In this document: piece after piece, positions 1-5,174 of the stretch
Numbering within the stretch: the stretch's first letter is position 1
Layout of the letters: every line of letters begins with the position of its first letter
Assembly: GCA_011330835.1 (NCBI GenBank)
Contig: DRPO01000238.1
Span: forward strand, 1-6,044
Origin: Gammaproteobacteria bacterium
GTDB taxonomy: Bacteria; Pseudomonadota; Gammaproteobacteria; UWMA-0217
DNA length: 6,044 nucleotides
Direction: 5' to 3'
Position numbers and translations under genes: made by a program
The notes under the pieces: model-generated
Databases searched by the model: none
The model's input: the letters and a program-made list of their open reading frames with translations, nothing else
Told to the model about the DNA's origin: nothing

Positions 1-25
1 AGACACGGGAACAAGGAGTCCAACA

Positions 26-115
26 ATGTCTCTATTAATCGTTGCGTATATTCTCGCAGTCACGGTGGCGCTCCCAATAATCCTCTCTCCCCTTTGGGGG
101 AGAGGGTTAGGGTGA
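26..115 (+). CDS. possible small membrane peptide (29 aa) or broken gene start
   Basis: A 29-codon ORF begins with ATG at 26, preceded by AAGGAG seven bases upstream, which is a good ribosome binding site. The first 20 residues (MSLLIVAYILAVTVALPIIL) are almost entirely hydrophobic and could form one membrane segment. The last nine residues (SPLWGRGLG) are read from the G-rich hairpin repeat that begins near 82, so the natural C-terminus may have been replaced by repeat insertion. I do not recognise a family. Two readings are possible: a genuine single-span small membrane protein, or the surviving N-terminus of a longer membrane protein cut by the repeat. The upstream context lies outside the window. 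The ribosome binding site and composition support translation, but the length makes chance possible. Confidence 0.3.
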   Translation: MSLLIVAYILAVTVALPIILSPLWGRGLG

Positions 116-120
116 GGGGG
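82..120. repeat. G-rich hairpin dispersed repeat
   Basis: A hairpin with arms 83-92 and 97-106 (CCTCTCTCCCC-type arm against GGGGAGAGGG, one G-T pair) has a TTTG loop and is followed by GTTAGGGTGAGGGGG. I recall near-identical hairpins followed by TTAGGGTGAGGGG as a dispersed intergenic repeat in many proteobacterial genomes. That is memory, not a search. It sits between the small ORF and the NUDIX promoter and could also act as a weak transcription barrier, but no T-run follows it. Confidence 0.6.
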
Positions 121-153
121 AAAACCGCATATCGGGATACAGGGTGCGAGTAC

Positions 154-182
154 TTTTGCAACTATTGATATGATCCTATAAT
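154..182 (+). promoter_or_regulatory. candidate sigma-70 promoter for the NUDIX gene
   Basis: A perfect -10 hexamer TATAAT lies at 177-182 in an AT-rich stretch. The -35 is poor: TTGCAA at 156-161 leaves only a 15-base spacer, and TTTTGC at 154-159 gives 17 bases but matches weakly. Transcription would begin near 189, giving a leader of about 38 bases that contains the repeat-end remnant at 203-218 and no Shine-Dalgarno sequence. Confidence 0.45.
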
Positions 183-202
183 ATGTCTTTGCTGCCCCGG
201 AA

Positions 203-218
203 ATACTTCTCGCATCCA
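203..218. repeat. remnant end of the 165-bp palindromic element
   Basis: ATACTTCTCGCATCCA differs by a single base from the terminal sequence of the palindromic element at 4850-5014 (ATACTTCTCGCGTCCA). No second arm is present nearby, so this is a solo end or decayed copy. It lies in the presumed 5' leader of the NUDIX gene, eight bases before its start codon. Confidence 0.5.
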
Positions 219-226
219 AATCCACC

Positions 227-700
227 ATGGCGAACAATCTTTCCCCAATAACTCGCCCCGCCGCGAGACTCATCATCCTCGACCCGGACAATCGCGTGCT
301 ATTACTGAAGGCCAGTTCGGCTGCTCGCGAAACCCCTTTCTGGGTCATGCCCGGCGGAGGCGTCGAACCCGGAGAATCCTTCGAGCAAGCCGCGCTCCGG
401 GAAGCGCGCGAGGAGTGCGGCTTCGAAGTCCGGCTCGGGCCATGCGTATGGATCAGGCGGCATCGTTACCAGGGCGGCAACCAGTCCATTAATCAGTATG
501 AGCGTTTTTTTGTGGCGCATGCGGCGGATCCGGCCTACGCGCCGATCAGCCCGGACAGTTATGTCGTCGATCACAGGTGGTGGACGCTGGAGGCGATTCA
601 AGCCTCGGATGAGATCTTCGCGCCGCGCAACCTTCGCAAGTTTCTCGGGCCGATCCTGGAGGGCGACTACCCGGAACGTCCGATCGACTGTGGCGTATGA
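227..700 (+). CDS. NUDIX hydrolase
   Basis: A 157-residue single-domain NUDIX protein, predicted to hydrolyse a nucleoside diphosphate linked to another moiety, using Mg2+ held by the NUDIX helix. The box is complete at about residues 44-66: G44, E50, then R58-E59, E62-E63 and G65, matching GX5EX7REUXEEXGU apart from Ala at one hydrophobic position. The N-terminal strand (ARLIILDPDNRVLLLKA) and WVMPGGG before the box are typical of the fold, and the length is normal for a stand-alone enzyme. Substrate cannot be read from the sequence; family members range from house-cleaning dNTP hydrolases to ADP-ribose pyrophosphatases. The ATG at 227 lacks a Shine-Dalgarno sequence, but the next in-frame ATG (residue 41) would cut into the domain. 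It is the only recognisable gene on the plus strand and converges on the toxin remnant with a 19-base gap. Confidence 0.9.
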   Translation: MANNLSPITRPAARLIILDPDNRVLLLKASSAARETPFWVMPGGGVEPGESFEQAALREAREECGFEVRLGPCVWIRRHRYQGGNQSINQYERFFVAHAADPAYAPISPDSYVVDHRWWTLEAIQASDEIFAPRNLRKFLGPILEGDYPERPIDCGV

Positions 701-719
701 GCCGTCGCGCATGGATTTC

Positions 720-812
720 TCATCGTTGACTGACGATACGCCAGGTCTCTTCGTAGATGCGTTTTCGAGGGCCGATGGCGACAAACCGATACCCGGCTCC
801 CCTGGCGCTCAT
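720..812 (-). pseudogene. RelE/ParE-family toxin remnant, internally deleted (30 aa)
   Basis: The ATG at 812 overlaps the antitoxin stop codon in an ATGA arrangement, the classic place for a translationally coupled toxin. The frame is open for only 30 codons. It starts MSARGAGYR and passes directly into VAIGPRKRIYEETWRI, ending shortly after at TGA. From memory, the second segment is the characteristic C-terminal tail (VAIGPR..IYEE..RLI) of RelE/ParE toxins paired with YefM/Phd antitoxins, whose usual length is about 85-95 residues. The simplest reading is an in-frame loss of roughly 60 codons covering nearly all of the fold and its RNase surface, leaving start and tail joined. Such a peptide should not be an active toxin. 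The alternative, an unrelated small peptide, is less likely given the overlap and the tail. No other reading frame between here and the NUDIX gene restores a full toxin. Confidence 0.65.
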
Positions 813-1102
813 GTATCGTTTCCACGCCCGGACGTTTCTTCCGGATCATACAGTTCTTCGAGCGTAAAGATGTCTAACCCTCCCCGCCGAAGCGCCGCGA
901 TTCCTTTTTTGATCTCGTGCATAAAATCGGGGTCGGCCTGAATCGCCAACGTTTCCCGCCAGCCGTCAAATTCATTGGGACTGACCAGGATCGCCGCCGG
1001 GGAGCCATTTCTTGTGATCATCACCTCTTCGTCGGTCTCCCTGACCGCTTCGACGAGCGCGCTCAGTTTCATCTTCGCCTCGGATAGAGATAACGTTTTC
1101 AT
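809..1102 (-). CDS. type II antitoxin, YefM/Phd family (apparently orphaned)
   Basis: A 97-residue Phd/YefM-type antitoxin: an N-terminal DNA-binding region (MKTLSLSEAKMKLSALVEAV; T.SEA.. at residues 3-9), then a strand with EVMITRNGSPAAILVS at 26-41 and P42-EFD, followed by an acidic C-terminal tail from about residue 55 that would normally wrap around and neutralise a RelE toxin. Length is usual for the family. I place the start at ATG 1102; the frame also allows TTG at 1108, but MKTLSLSEA matches family N-termini. No clear Shine-Dalgarno sequence precedes it. Such antitoxins normally repress their own operon, and a palindrome at 1125-1139 just upstream could be the site. Its stop overlaps the start of a 30-codon toxin remnant, so it probably has no active cognate toxin here. 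It may survive as an anti-addiction protein, a repressor, or by drift. Confidence 0.85.
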   Translation of the reverse strand: MKTLSLSEAKMKLSALVEAVRETDEEVMITRNGSPAAILVSPNEFDGWRETLAIQADPDFMHEIKKGIAALRRGGLDIFTLEELYDPEETSGRGNDT

Positions 1103-1124
1103 GATCAACAGCCAAATACAGGCC

Positions 1125-1139
1125 GACTGGAATTCAGTC
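1125..1139. promoter_or_regulatory. palindrome upstream of the YefM/Phd antitoxin, candidate operator
   Basis: GACTGGAATTCAGTC is a 15-base near-perfect palindrome (one mismatched pair around a central A) lying 22 bases upstream of the antitoxin ATG, in the 55-base gap after higA. Autorepression at a palindrome in this position is usual for YefM/Phd antitoxins. No convincing promoter hexamers accompany it, so transcription may instead come through from higBA. Could be chance. Confidence 0.3.
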
Positions 1140-1157
1140 CATTCTGAGCGGAAGAAA

Positions 1158-1451
1158 TCAGGCGGTTTGCATCGGCAAGACTTCTCGCTCTATTTCCGCC
1201 TGCCGCTTGCTTGCCGCCTTGATGTCATAGGCGGCCTGAAGATTGAGCCAATACAGTGGCGTCGTATCGAAATAGCGCGCCAACCGTAGCGCCGTATCCA
1301 CCGAGATTCCACGTCGCTCCCTGACGATATCGTTGATCCGGGGCGCGGGAATCCGCAGCGCGGTGGCCAAAGCGCTGGCGCTCATCCCGAGGGGCTGGAG
1401 ATATTCTTCGCGGAGAATTTCTCCTGGATGGATCGGTCTCATTTGGTTCAT
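1158..1451 (-). CDS. higA: HigA family antitoxin / XRE-type repressor
   Basis: A 97-residue antitoxin of the HigA (VapI/YbaQ-like) XRE family. It opens with the family signature RPIHPGEILREEYLQPLGMS (residues 5-24), followed by a helix-turn-helix (SASALATALRIPAPRINDIVRERRGIS, about 24-50) and a helical C-terminus with the typical FDTTPLYWLNLQAAYD (61-76). The frame is open up to 1526, but the start is set at 1451 by AGGAGG seven bases upstream and by homology of the N-terminus. It binds and inactivates HigB and, in characterised systems, represses its own operon; a suitable inverted repeat lies before higB. The order toxin-then-antitoxin is normal for higBA. The toxin stop codon lies 11 bases upstream and forms part of the Shine-Dalgarno sequence (TAGGAGG), which suggests translational coupling with efficient antitoxin synthesis. 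Confidence 0.92.
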   Translation of the reverse strand: MNQMRPIHPGEILREEYLQPLGMSASALATALRIPAPRINDIVRERRGISVDTALRLARYFDTTPLYWLNLQAAYDIKAASKRQAEIEREVLPMQTA

Positions 1452-1462
1452 GCGCCTACCTC

Positions 1463-1738
1463 CTAATGATAGTCGGTAATCTCCACCTCGCAGGGCGCAT
1501 CCCTCCAGACAAAGCAGATGCGCCATTGCTGATTGATGCGGATACTGTATTGCCCCGCCCGATCGCCTCCCAGTTTTTCCAATCGATTGCCGGGCGGCAA
1601 ATGCAAATCCCTCAATTCCACGGCGCTATCGAGGATTTGAATCTTGCGTTCGGCCTGAGCCTGGAACGCCTTGAATCGTTTTGGACATTTCCCCTCGGCA
1701 AGCGCCCTGGTGTGCTTGCATTTGAAACTCTTGATCAC
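1463..1738 (-). CDS. higB: HigB family toxin (RelE-like mRNA interferase)
   Basis: A 91-residue HigB/RelE-superfamily toxin, expected to cleave mRNA at the ribosome when HigA is lost. The family pattern is complete: MIKSFK at the start, LHLPPGNRLEKLGGDRAGQYSIRIN at about 46-69, then QQWRICFVW and the C-terminal VEITDYH. Length equals that of typical HigB proteins, and no frameshift or deletion is seen, so it is likely functional. The start is GTG at 1738; an ATG two bases upstream in another frame meets a stop at once. No Shine-Dalgarno sequence precedes the GTG, and the predicted transcription start lies almost at the start codon, so the message may be leaderless and poorly translated. The antitoxin gene 11 bases downstream has a strong ribosome binding site, so the design favours antitoxin. 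Confidence 0.92.
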   Translation of the reverse strand: MIKSFKCKHTRALAEGKCPKRFKAFQAQAERKIQILDSAVELRDLHLPPGNRLEKLGGDRAGQYSIRINQQWRICFVWRDAPCEVEITDYH

Positions 1739-1746
1739 ATGGCGAT

Positions 1747-1773
1747 AGTATAATATCCATTATTTAACGGCAA
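1747..1773 (-). promoter_or_regulatory. candidate higBA promoter
   Basis: On the minus strand, TTGCCG (1768-1773) and TATACT (1747-1752) form -35 and -10 hexamers with a short 15-base spacer in AT-rich sequence. The expected start near 1740 almost coincides with the higB GTG at 1738. The -35 lies inside the inverted repeat at 1764-1780, where a bound repressor would block polymerase. Confidence 0.5.
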
Positions 1774-1780
1774 GCGTTAA
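1764..1780. promoter_or_regulatory. candidate HigA operator
   Basis: TTAACG-GCAAG-CGTTAA is a perfect inverted repeat with 6-base arms and a 5-base spacer, 26 bases upstream of higB and overlapping the candidate -35. TTAAC/GTTAA half-sites of this sort have been described for a Pseudomonas HigA, as far as I recall. Its position and symmetry fit autorepression of higBA. Confidence 0.6.
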
Positions 1781-1821
1781 TCCCCGTCTCCAAGGATCAC
1801 CTGCCTCGCGACAAGAAGACC

Positions 1822-3900
1822 CTATTGCAGCCGCGACAAGTCGGCGGCGCGCAGGAACAGCCCGCGCAGGCCGGCCAGCAGGGCGAGGCGGTTGTTGCGC
1901 AGCGCGGCGTTTTCGTCCATGACCATGACTTCGTCGAAGAAGCGGTCGACCGGTTCGCGCAGAGCGGCGAGCCGGGTCAGCGCCTGCTGGTATTCCCCCT
2001 CGTCGAACAAGCGGGTGACTTCGGGCTCCAAGGCCGCAACCTGCTGGTGCAACGCCTTTTCGGCATCGAGTTGCAGCAAGCCCTCATCGACTCCCTCGGG
2101 CAGTTGGCCATCGACCTTTTTCAGGATGTTGCCAATGCGCTTGTTGGCGGCGGCCAGGCTTTCCGCCTCCGGCAGCTTGCGGAAGGCGTCGACGGCGCGG
2201 ATGCGGCGCTCGAAATCCAGCGGCCGGGTCGGCTTTTGCGACATGACGGCGTCGATGGTGTCGGGCCGGATGCCCTGATCCTGGTAATAGGCGTTGAGGC
2301 GTTCGAGGACGTAGTCGAAGCAGTCCTCGACAGCGGCGGCGGGGTCGACGCGCTCGCCCAGCCCTTCGGCGGCGCTGCGCAGCAGGGCCAGCAGATCGAG
2401 ATCAAGCCGGCCTTCGATGAGAATGCGCAGCACGCCGAGCGAGGCGCGGCGCAGCCCGAAGGGGTCGCGCGCGCCGGTGGGCTTCTGGCCGATGCCGAAG
2501 ATGCCCGCCAGGGTGTCGATCTTGTCGGCCAGCGCCAGCGCCTGGGCGACGCCGCCGGAGGGCAGCCGGTCGCCGGCCTGTTTGGGCAGGTATTGCTCCT
2601 CCAGCGCCACGGCGACCTGTTCGTCCTCTCCGTCGTGGCGGGCGAAATACTTGCCGGCGATGCCCTGCATGGAGGCGAATTCACCGACCATGTCGGTCAT
2701 CAGGTCGCATTTCGACAACTGCGCGGCGCGTTCGGCCAACGCGGCGTCGGCGCCGATCTGTTCGGCGATGTTCCGCGCCAGGCGGGTGATGCGCTGGGTC
2801 TTGTCGTACAGCGTGCCGAGCTTTTCCTGGAAGACGATGGTCTTGAGCGCCTCGATCCGCGCGGACAGCGGCTGCTTGCGATCCATGTCCCAGAAGAATC
2901 GCGCATCGGCAAAGCGCGGACGGATGACGCGCTCGTTACCTTCGACGATCCGGTCCGGATCGCGGCTCTCGATATTGGCGATGGTGATGAAGGCCGGCAT
3001 CAGCCCGCCATCGGCATCCACCACCGGGAAGTATTTCTGATTGTCCTGCATGGTGGTGATCAGCGCTTCCTGGGGGATTTCGAGAAAGTCGCTTTCGAAC
3101 CGCCCGGTCAGCGCCACCGGCCATTCGACCAGCGCGGTCACCTCGTCCAGCAAGTCGTCATCGATGACGGCCCGCCCGCCAAGCTTGTCGGCCTGCGCCA
3201 GCACCTGTCGCCGGATCTGGTCGCGGCGCTCGGCGAAATCGGCGATCACATAGCCATTGCTGCGCAGCAGGTCGGCGTAGTCGGATGGCGCGTCGATGGA
3301 CAAGGCGTCGGGGCGATGGAAACGGTGCCCCACGCTCTCTCGGCCCGCGGCCACGCCCAGCACCTCGCAGGGAACGACCTTGTCGCCATGCAAGAAGACG
3401 ACCCAGTGAACCGGTCGGACGAATTCCACCTCGCCATCGCCCCAGCGCATGCGCTTGGGAATCGGCAGCCGGGCCAGGGCCTCCTCGACGATTTCCGGCA
3501 GCAAGGTCTCGGCGGCCCGGCCGGCCTGCTCGGAGCGAAACATCAGCCAGCTCCCCTTGTCGGTTTCGAGGCGCTCGAGGTCGGCCACCGCCACGCCGCA
3601 AGAGCGGGCGAAGCCTTCCGCCGCCTTGGTCGGATTGCCCGCCTCGTCGAACGCGGCCCGCAACGCCGGCCCGCGCCGTTCGACCGTTTGATCGGGCTGT
3701 TGCAGCGCCACGTCGCGAATCCATGCCGCCAGCCGGCGCGGCGCGGCATAGGAGGTCAGTTCGCCATGCGCCAGCCGCGCGCCATCCAGCCCGGCCAGCA
3801 GCTCCCGCGAGAACGCCTCGGAAAGCTTTTTCAAAGCCTTGGGCGGCAGTTCCTCGGTGCCGATTTCGATCAGCAGATCAGCGCTGTCCCGGTCAGCCAT
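1822..3900 (-). CDS. glyS: glycyl-tRNA synthetase beta subunit
   Basis: The 692-residue beta subunit of the bacterial alpha2beta2 glycyl-tRNA synthetase; it recognises and binds tRNA-Gly while the alpha subunit carries the catalytic core. It begins with the family hallmark LLIEIGTEELPPKALKKL (9-26). Other conserved blocks are MRWGDGEVEFVRPVHW (151-166), IPQEALITTMQDNQKYFPV (275-293), the HD-like region with KCDLMTDMVGEF (397-408) and ALADKIDTLAGIF (456-468), KPTGARDPFGLRR (473-485), ANKRIGNIL (585-593), and a C-terminal DALR-type anticodon-binding region ending in VMVMDENAALRNNRLALL (658-675). Length matches the usual ~690 residues, so the gene is complete. The start at 3900 has AAGGAGG six bases upstream and lies inside the end of glyQ (8-base overlap), indicating one operon with coupled translation. 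No clear hairpin terminator is seen in the 83 bases before higB. Confidence 0.98.
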   Translation of the reverse strand: MADRDSADLLIEIGTEELPPKALKKLSEAFSRELLAGLDGARLAHGELTSYAAPRRLAAWIRDVALQQPDQTVERRGPALRAAFDEAGNPTKAAEGFARSCGVAVADLERLETDKGSWLMFRSEQAGRAAETLLPEIVEEALARLPIPKRMRWGDGEVEFVRPVHWVVFLHGDKVVPCEVLGVAAGRESVGHRFHRPDALSIDAPSDYADLLRSNGYVIADFAERRDQIRRQVLAQADKLGGRAVIDDDLLDEVTALVEWPVALTGRFESDFLEIPQEALITTMQDNQKYFPVVDADGGLMPAFITIANIESRDPDRIVEGNERVIRPRFADARFFWDMDRKQPLSARIEALKTIVFQEKLGTLYDKTQRITRLARNIAEQIGADAALAERAAQLSKCDLMTDMVGEFASMQGIAGKYFARHDGEDEQVAVALEEQYLPKQAGDRLPSGGVAQALALADKIDTLAGIFGIGQKPTGARDPFGLRRASLGVLRILIEGRLDLDLLALLRSAAEGLGERVDPAAAVEDCFDYVLERLNAYYQDQGIRPDTIDAVMSQKPTRPLDFERRIRAVDAFRKLPEAESLAAANKRIGNILKKVDGQLPEGVDEGLLQLDAEKALHQQVAALEPEVTRLFDEGEYQQALTRLAALREPVDRFFDEVMVMDENAALRNNRLALLAGLRGLFLRAADLSRLQ

Positions 3901-4813
3901 TGGCCGCCTCCTTTTGTTCCGTCACCATTGGGAAGCCCAGTTTTTCCCGGGCCGCGTAATAAGCCTCGGCCACGGCGCGCGCCAGGCCGCGGATGCGCAG
4001 GATGTAACGCTGGCGCTCGGTCACCGAGATCGCGTGGCGCGCGTCCAGCAGGTTGAAGGTATGCGAGGCGCGCAGCATCTGCTCATAGGCGGGCAGCGGC
4101 AGCCCGGCCTCGATCAGCCGCTGGCTCTCCCGCTCCTGATGGTCGAAGGCGGCGAACAGGCCTTCCACATCCGCCTGCTCGAAATTGTAGGCCGATTGCT
4201 CCACCTCGTTCTGATGGAAGACATCGCCATAGGTCACATCGCCCTGGGGTCCGCGATTCCACAACAGGTCGTAGATGCTCTCCTTGCCCTGCAGGTACAT
4301 GGCGATCCGCTCCAGTCCGTAGGTGATCTCACCCGTCACCGGCCGGCAGTCGAGGCCGCCCACCTGCTGGAAGTAGGTGAACTGGGTGACTTCCATGCCA
4401 TTGAGCCAGACCTCCCAGCCCAGCCCCCAGGCGCCCAGCGTCGGCGACTCCCAGTTGTCCTCGACGAAACGGATATCGTGCACCCGGCTGTCCAGCCCGA
4501 GCGCTTCGAGCGACTTGAGATAGAGATCCTGAATGTCCAGCGGCGACGGCTTGAGCACCACCTGGAACTGGTAATAGTGCTGCAGGCGGTTGGGATTCTC
4601 GCCATAGCGCCCGTCGGTCGGACGGCGGCAGGGCTGCACATAGGCCGAACGCCACGGCTCGGGCCCGATGGCGCGCAGGAAGGTCGCGGGGTGGAAGGTG
4701 CCCGCCCCCATTTCCATGTCGTACGGCTGGACCAGCACGCAGCCTTGCCGGCCCCAGTAGTCCTGCAAGGCGTGGATCAGGCCCTGGAAAGTCGAGACGT
4801 CGTAGTCGCTCAT
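3893..4813 (-). CDS. glyQ: glycyl-tRNA synthetase alpha subunit
   Basis: The 306-residue catalytic alpha subunit of the heterotetrameric glycyl-tRNA synthetase, which activates glycine with ATP and, with GlyS, charges tRNA-Gly in the cytosol. It is class II: STFQGLIHALQDYWGRQGC at the N-terminus, the GTFHPATFLRAIGPEPW block (38-54), motif 2 with YVQPCRRPTDGRYGENPNRL (59-78) and the following strand, and motif 3 GLERIAMYLQG (166-176). Length is close to the usual ~300. The open frame extends to 4891, but I choose ATG at 4813 because MSDYDVSTFQGL is the conserved N-terminus and the 26 extra codons are read from the inverted-repeat element at 4850-5014. The Shine-Dalgarno sequence is weak. It is the first gene of the glyQS operon and overlaps glyS by 8 bases. 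Confidence 0.97.
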   Translation of the reverse strand: MSDYDVSTFQGLIHALQDYWGRQGCVLVQPYDMEMGAGTFHPATFLRAIGPEPWRSAYVQPCRRPTDGRYGENPNRLQHYYQFQVVLKPSPLDIQDLYLKSLEALGLDSRVHDIRFVEDNWESPTLGAWGLGWEVWLNGMEVTQFTYFQQVGGLDCRPVTGEITYGLERIAMYLQGKESIYDLLWNRGPQGDVTYGDVFHQNEVEQSAYNFEQADVEGLFAAFDHQERESQRLIEAGLPLPAYEQMLRASHTFNLLDARHAISVTERQRYILRIRGLARAVAEAYYAAREKLGFPMVTEQKEAANG

Positions 4814-4845
4814 TGTTATCGCAATTCTTTGGGTTGAGGCGGGGG

Positions 4846-4851
4846 AGTATA
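4846..4851 (-). promoter_or_regulatory. possible glyQS -10 element formed at the edge of the repeat
   Basis: On the minus strand TATACT spans the junction between the last bases of the palindromic element (TATA) and flanking DNA, followed by a start region about 26 bases before the glyQ ATG. No good -35 lies 15-18 bases upstream, within the element arm (GGTATT or GTATTC only). The real promoter may lie elsewhere in or beyond the element. Confidence 0.3.
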
Positions 4852-5014
4852 TACTTCTCGCGTCCAGGAATACCCCATTCACGCCGCGCATCTTTCCGCC
4901 GATAGCCGCGTTGTAAAAACTTGACGTAGCCCCGCTATGCCTGCGTTTTTACGCCTTGCTCTCGACGAAAACCCACGCGCCCTGAATGGGGTATTCCTGG
5001 ACGCGAGAAGTATA
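4850..5014. mobile_element. 165-bp palindromic MITE-like element, copy 1
   Basis: The ends are perfect 32-base inverted repeats, 4850-4881 (TATACTTCTCGCGTCCAGGA...) and 4983-5014. Inside, imperfect complementarity continues: GTAAAAAC (4913-4920) pairs with GTTTTTAC (4945-4952), and the tip TAGC-CCC-GCTA (4927-4937) forms a small loop, so one strand could fold into a single long hairpin. No transposase or plausible ORF is present, so it is non-autonomous. The outermost TATA at both ends would fit a TA target duplication, but this is inference. A second copy, inverted, lies at 5756-5920; end remnants lie at 203-218 and 5731-5759. It fills the gap between glyQ and the oxygenase-like gene and could be transcribed into a structured RNA. 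Confidence 0.8.
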
Positions 5015-5174
5015 GCTTTTCATTTCTGAAAATACCCGTGGTTCATGGTCTTTTTCGGGGGGATTTCACGAACCGAGGTCATTCCATGACCTTCAACGAT
5101 CCGGATCGAACCAGGGAAGCCCCATGCGCCCGGCGCAAAGAAGGCCCTGTCGGGCGCAGCGTCGTTAGTCCCGG
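5015..5174. other. intergenic segment between copy 1 of the element and the oxygenase-like gene
   Basis: About 160 bases without a convincing gene. An open plus-strand frame with ATG at 5044 runs into the oxygenase gene from the opposite side and shows no protein character. The stretch holds two hairpins, AGGTCAT-TCC-ATGACCT (5076-5092) and the 8-bp stem at 5125-5158, and a T5 run near 5051. These may end transcription of the minus-strand gene before glyQ. Confidence 0.4.
5125..5158 (-). terminator. weak candidate terminator hairpin after the oxygenase-like gene
   Basis: TGCGCCCG (5125-5132) and CGGGCGCA (5151-5158) pair perfectly, extended by one G-T pair, around a loop of about 16 bases. 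The hairpin begins 16 bases downstream of the minus-strand stop codon at 5175. No T-run follows on the minus strand, so intrinsic termination is doubtful; a 3' stabilising structure is equally possible. Confidence 0.25.

Noticed and set aside
302..784. 160-codon minus-strand frame across the NUDIX gene and toxin remnant
   Set aside because: It is mostly antisense to the NUDIX gene, which has a complete catalytic box. The part overlapping the toxin region is in a different frame from the RelE-like tail.
667..849. 60-codon minus-strand frame considered as the toxin partner
   Set aside because: It starts inside the antitoxin gene in another frame and shows no RelE features. The ATGA-overlapping 30-codon frame at 720-812 carries the recognisable tail.
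1741..1821. Searched for a glyS terminator
   Set aside because: Only a 4-bp ATCC/GGAT pairing without a T-run was found. The inverted repeat there is better explained as the higBA operator.
1825..4056. 743-codon open frame on the plus strand opposite glyS and glyQ
   Set aside because: It lies antisense to two certain genes in GC-rich DNA, where codon bias leaves the opposite frame open. The translation is rich in Q, G, A and V without domain character.
3839..4837. 332-codon plus-strand frame opposite glyQ
   Set aside because: Shadow of the glyQ coding strand. It shows no family motifs, and glyQ is unambiguous.
4850..5014. Inverted repeats considered as a CRISPR or tRNA-related structure
   Set aside because: There is no regular spacer-repeat periodicity and no cloverleaf. 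The long perfect terminal inverted repeats and a second dispersed copy fit a MITE-like element.
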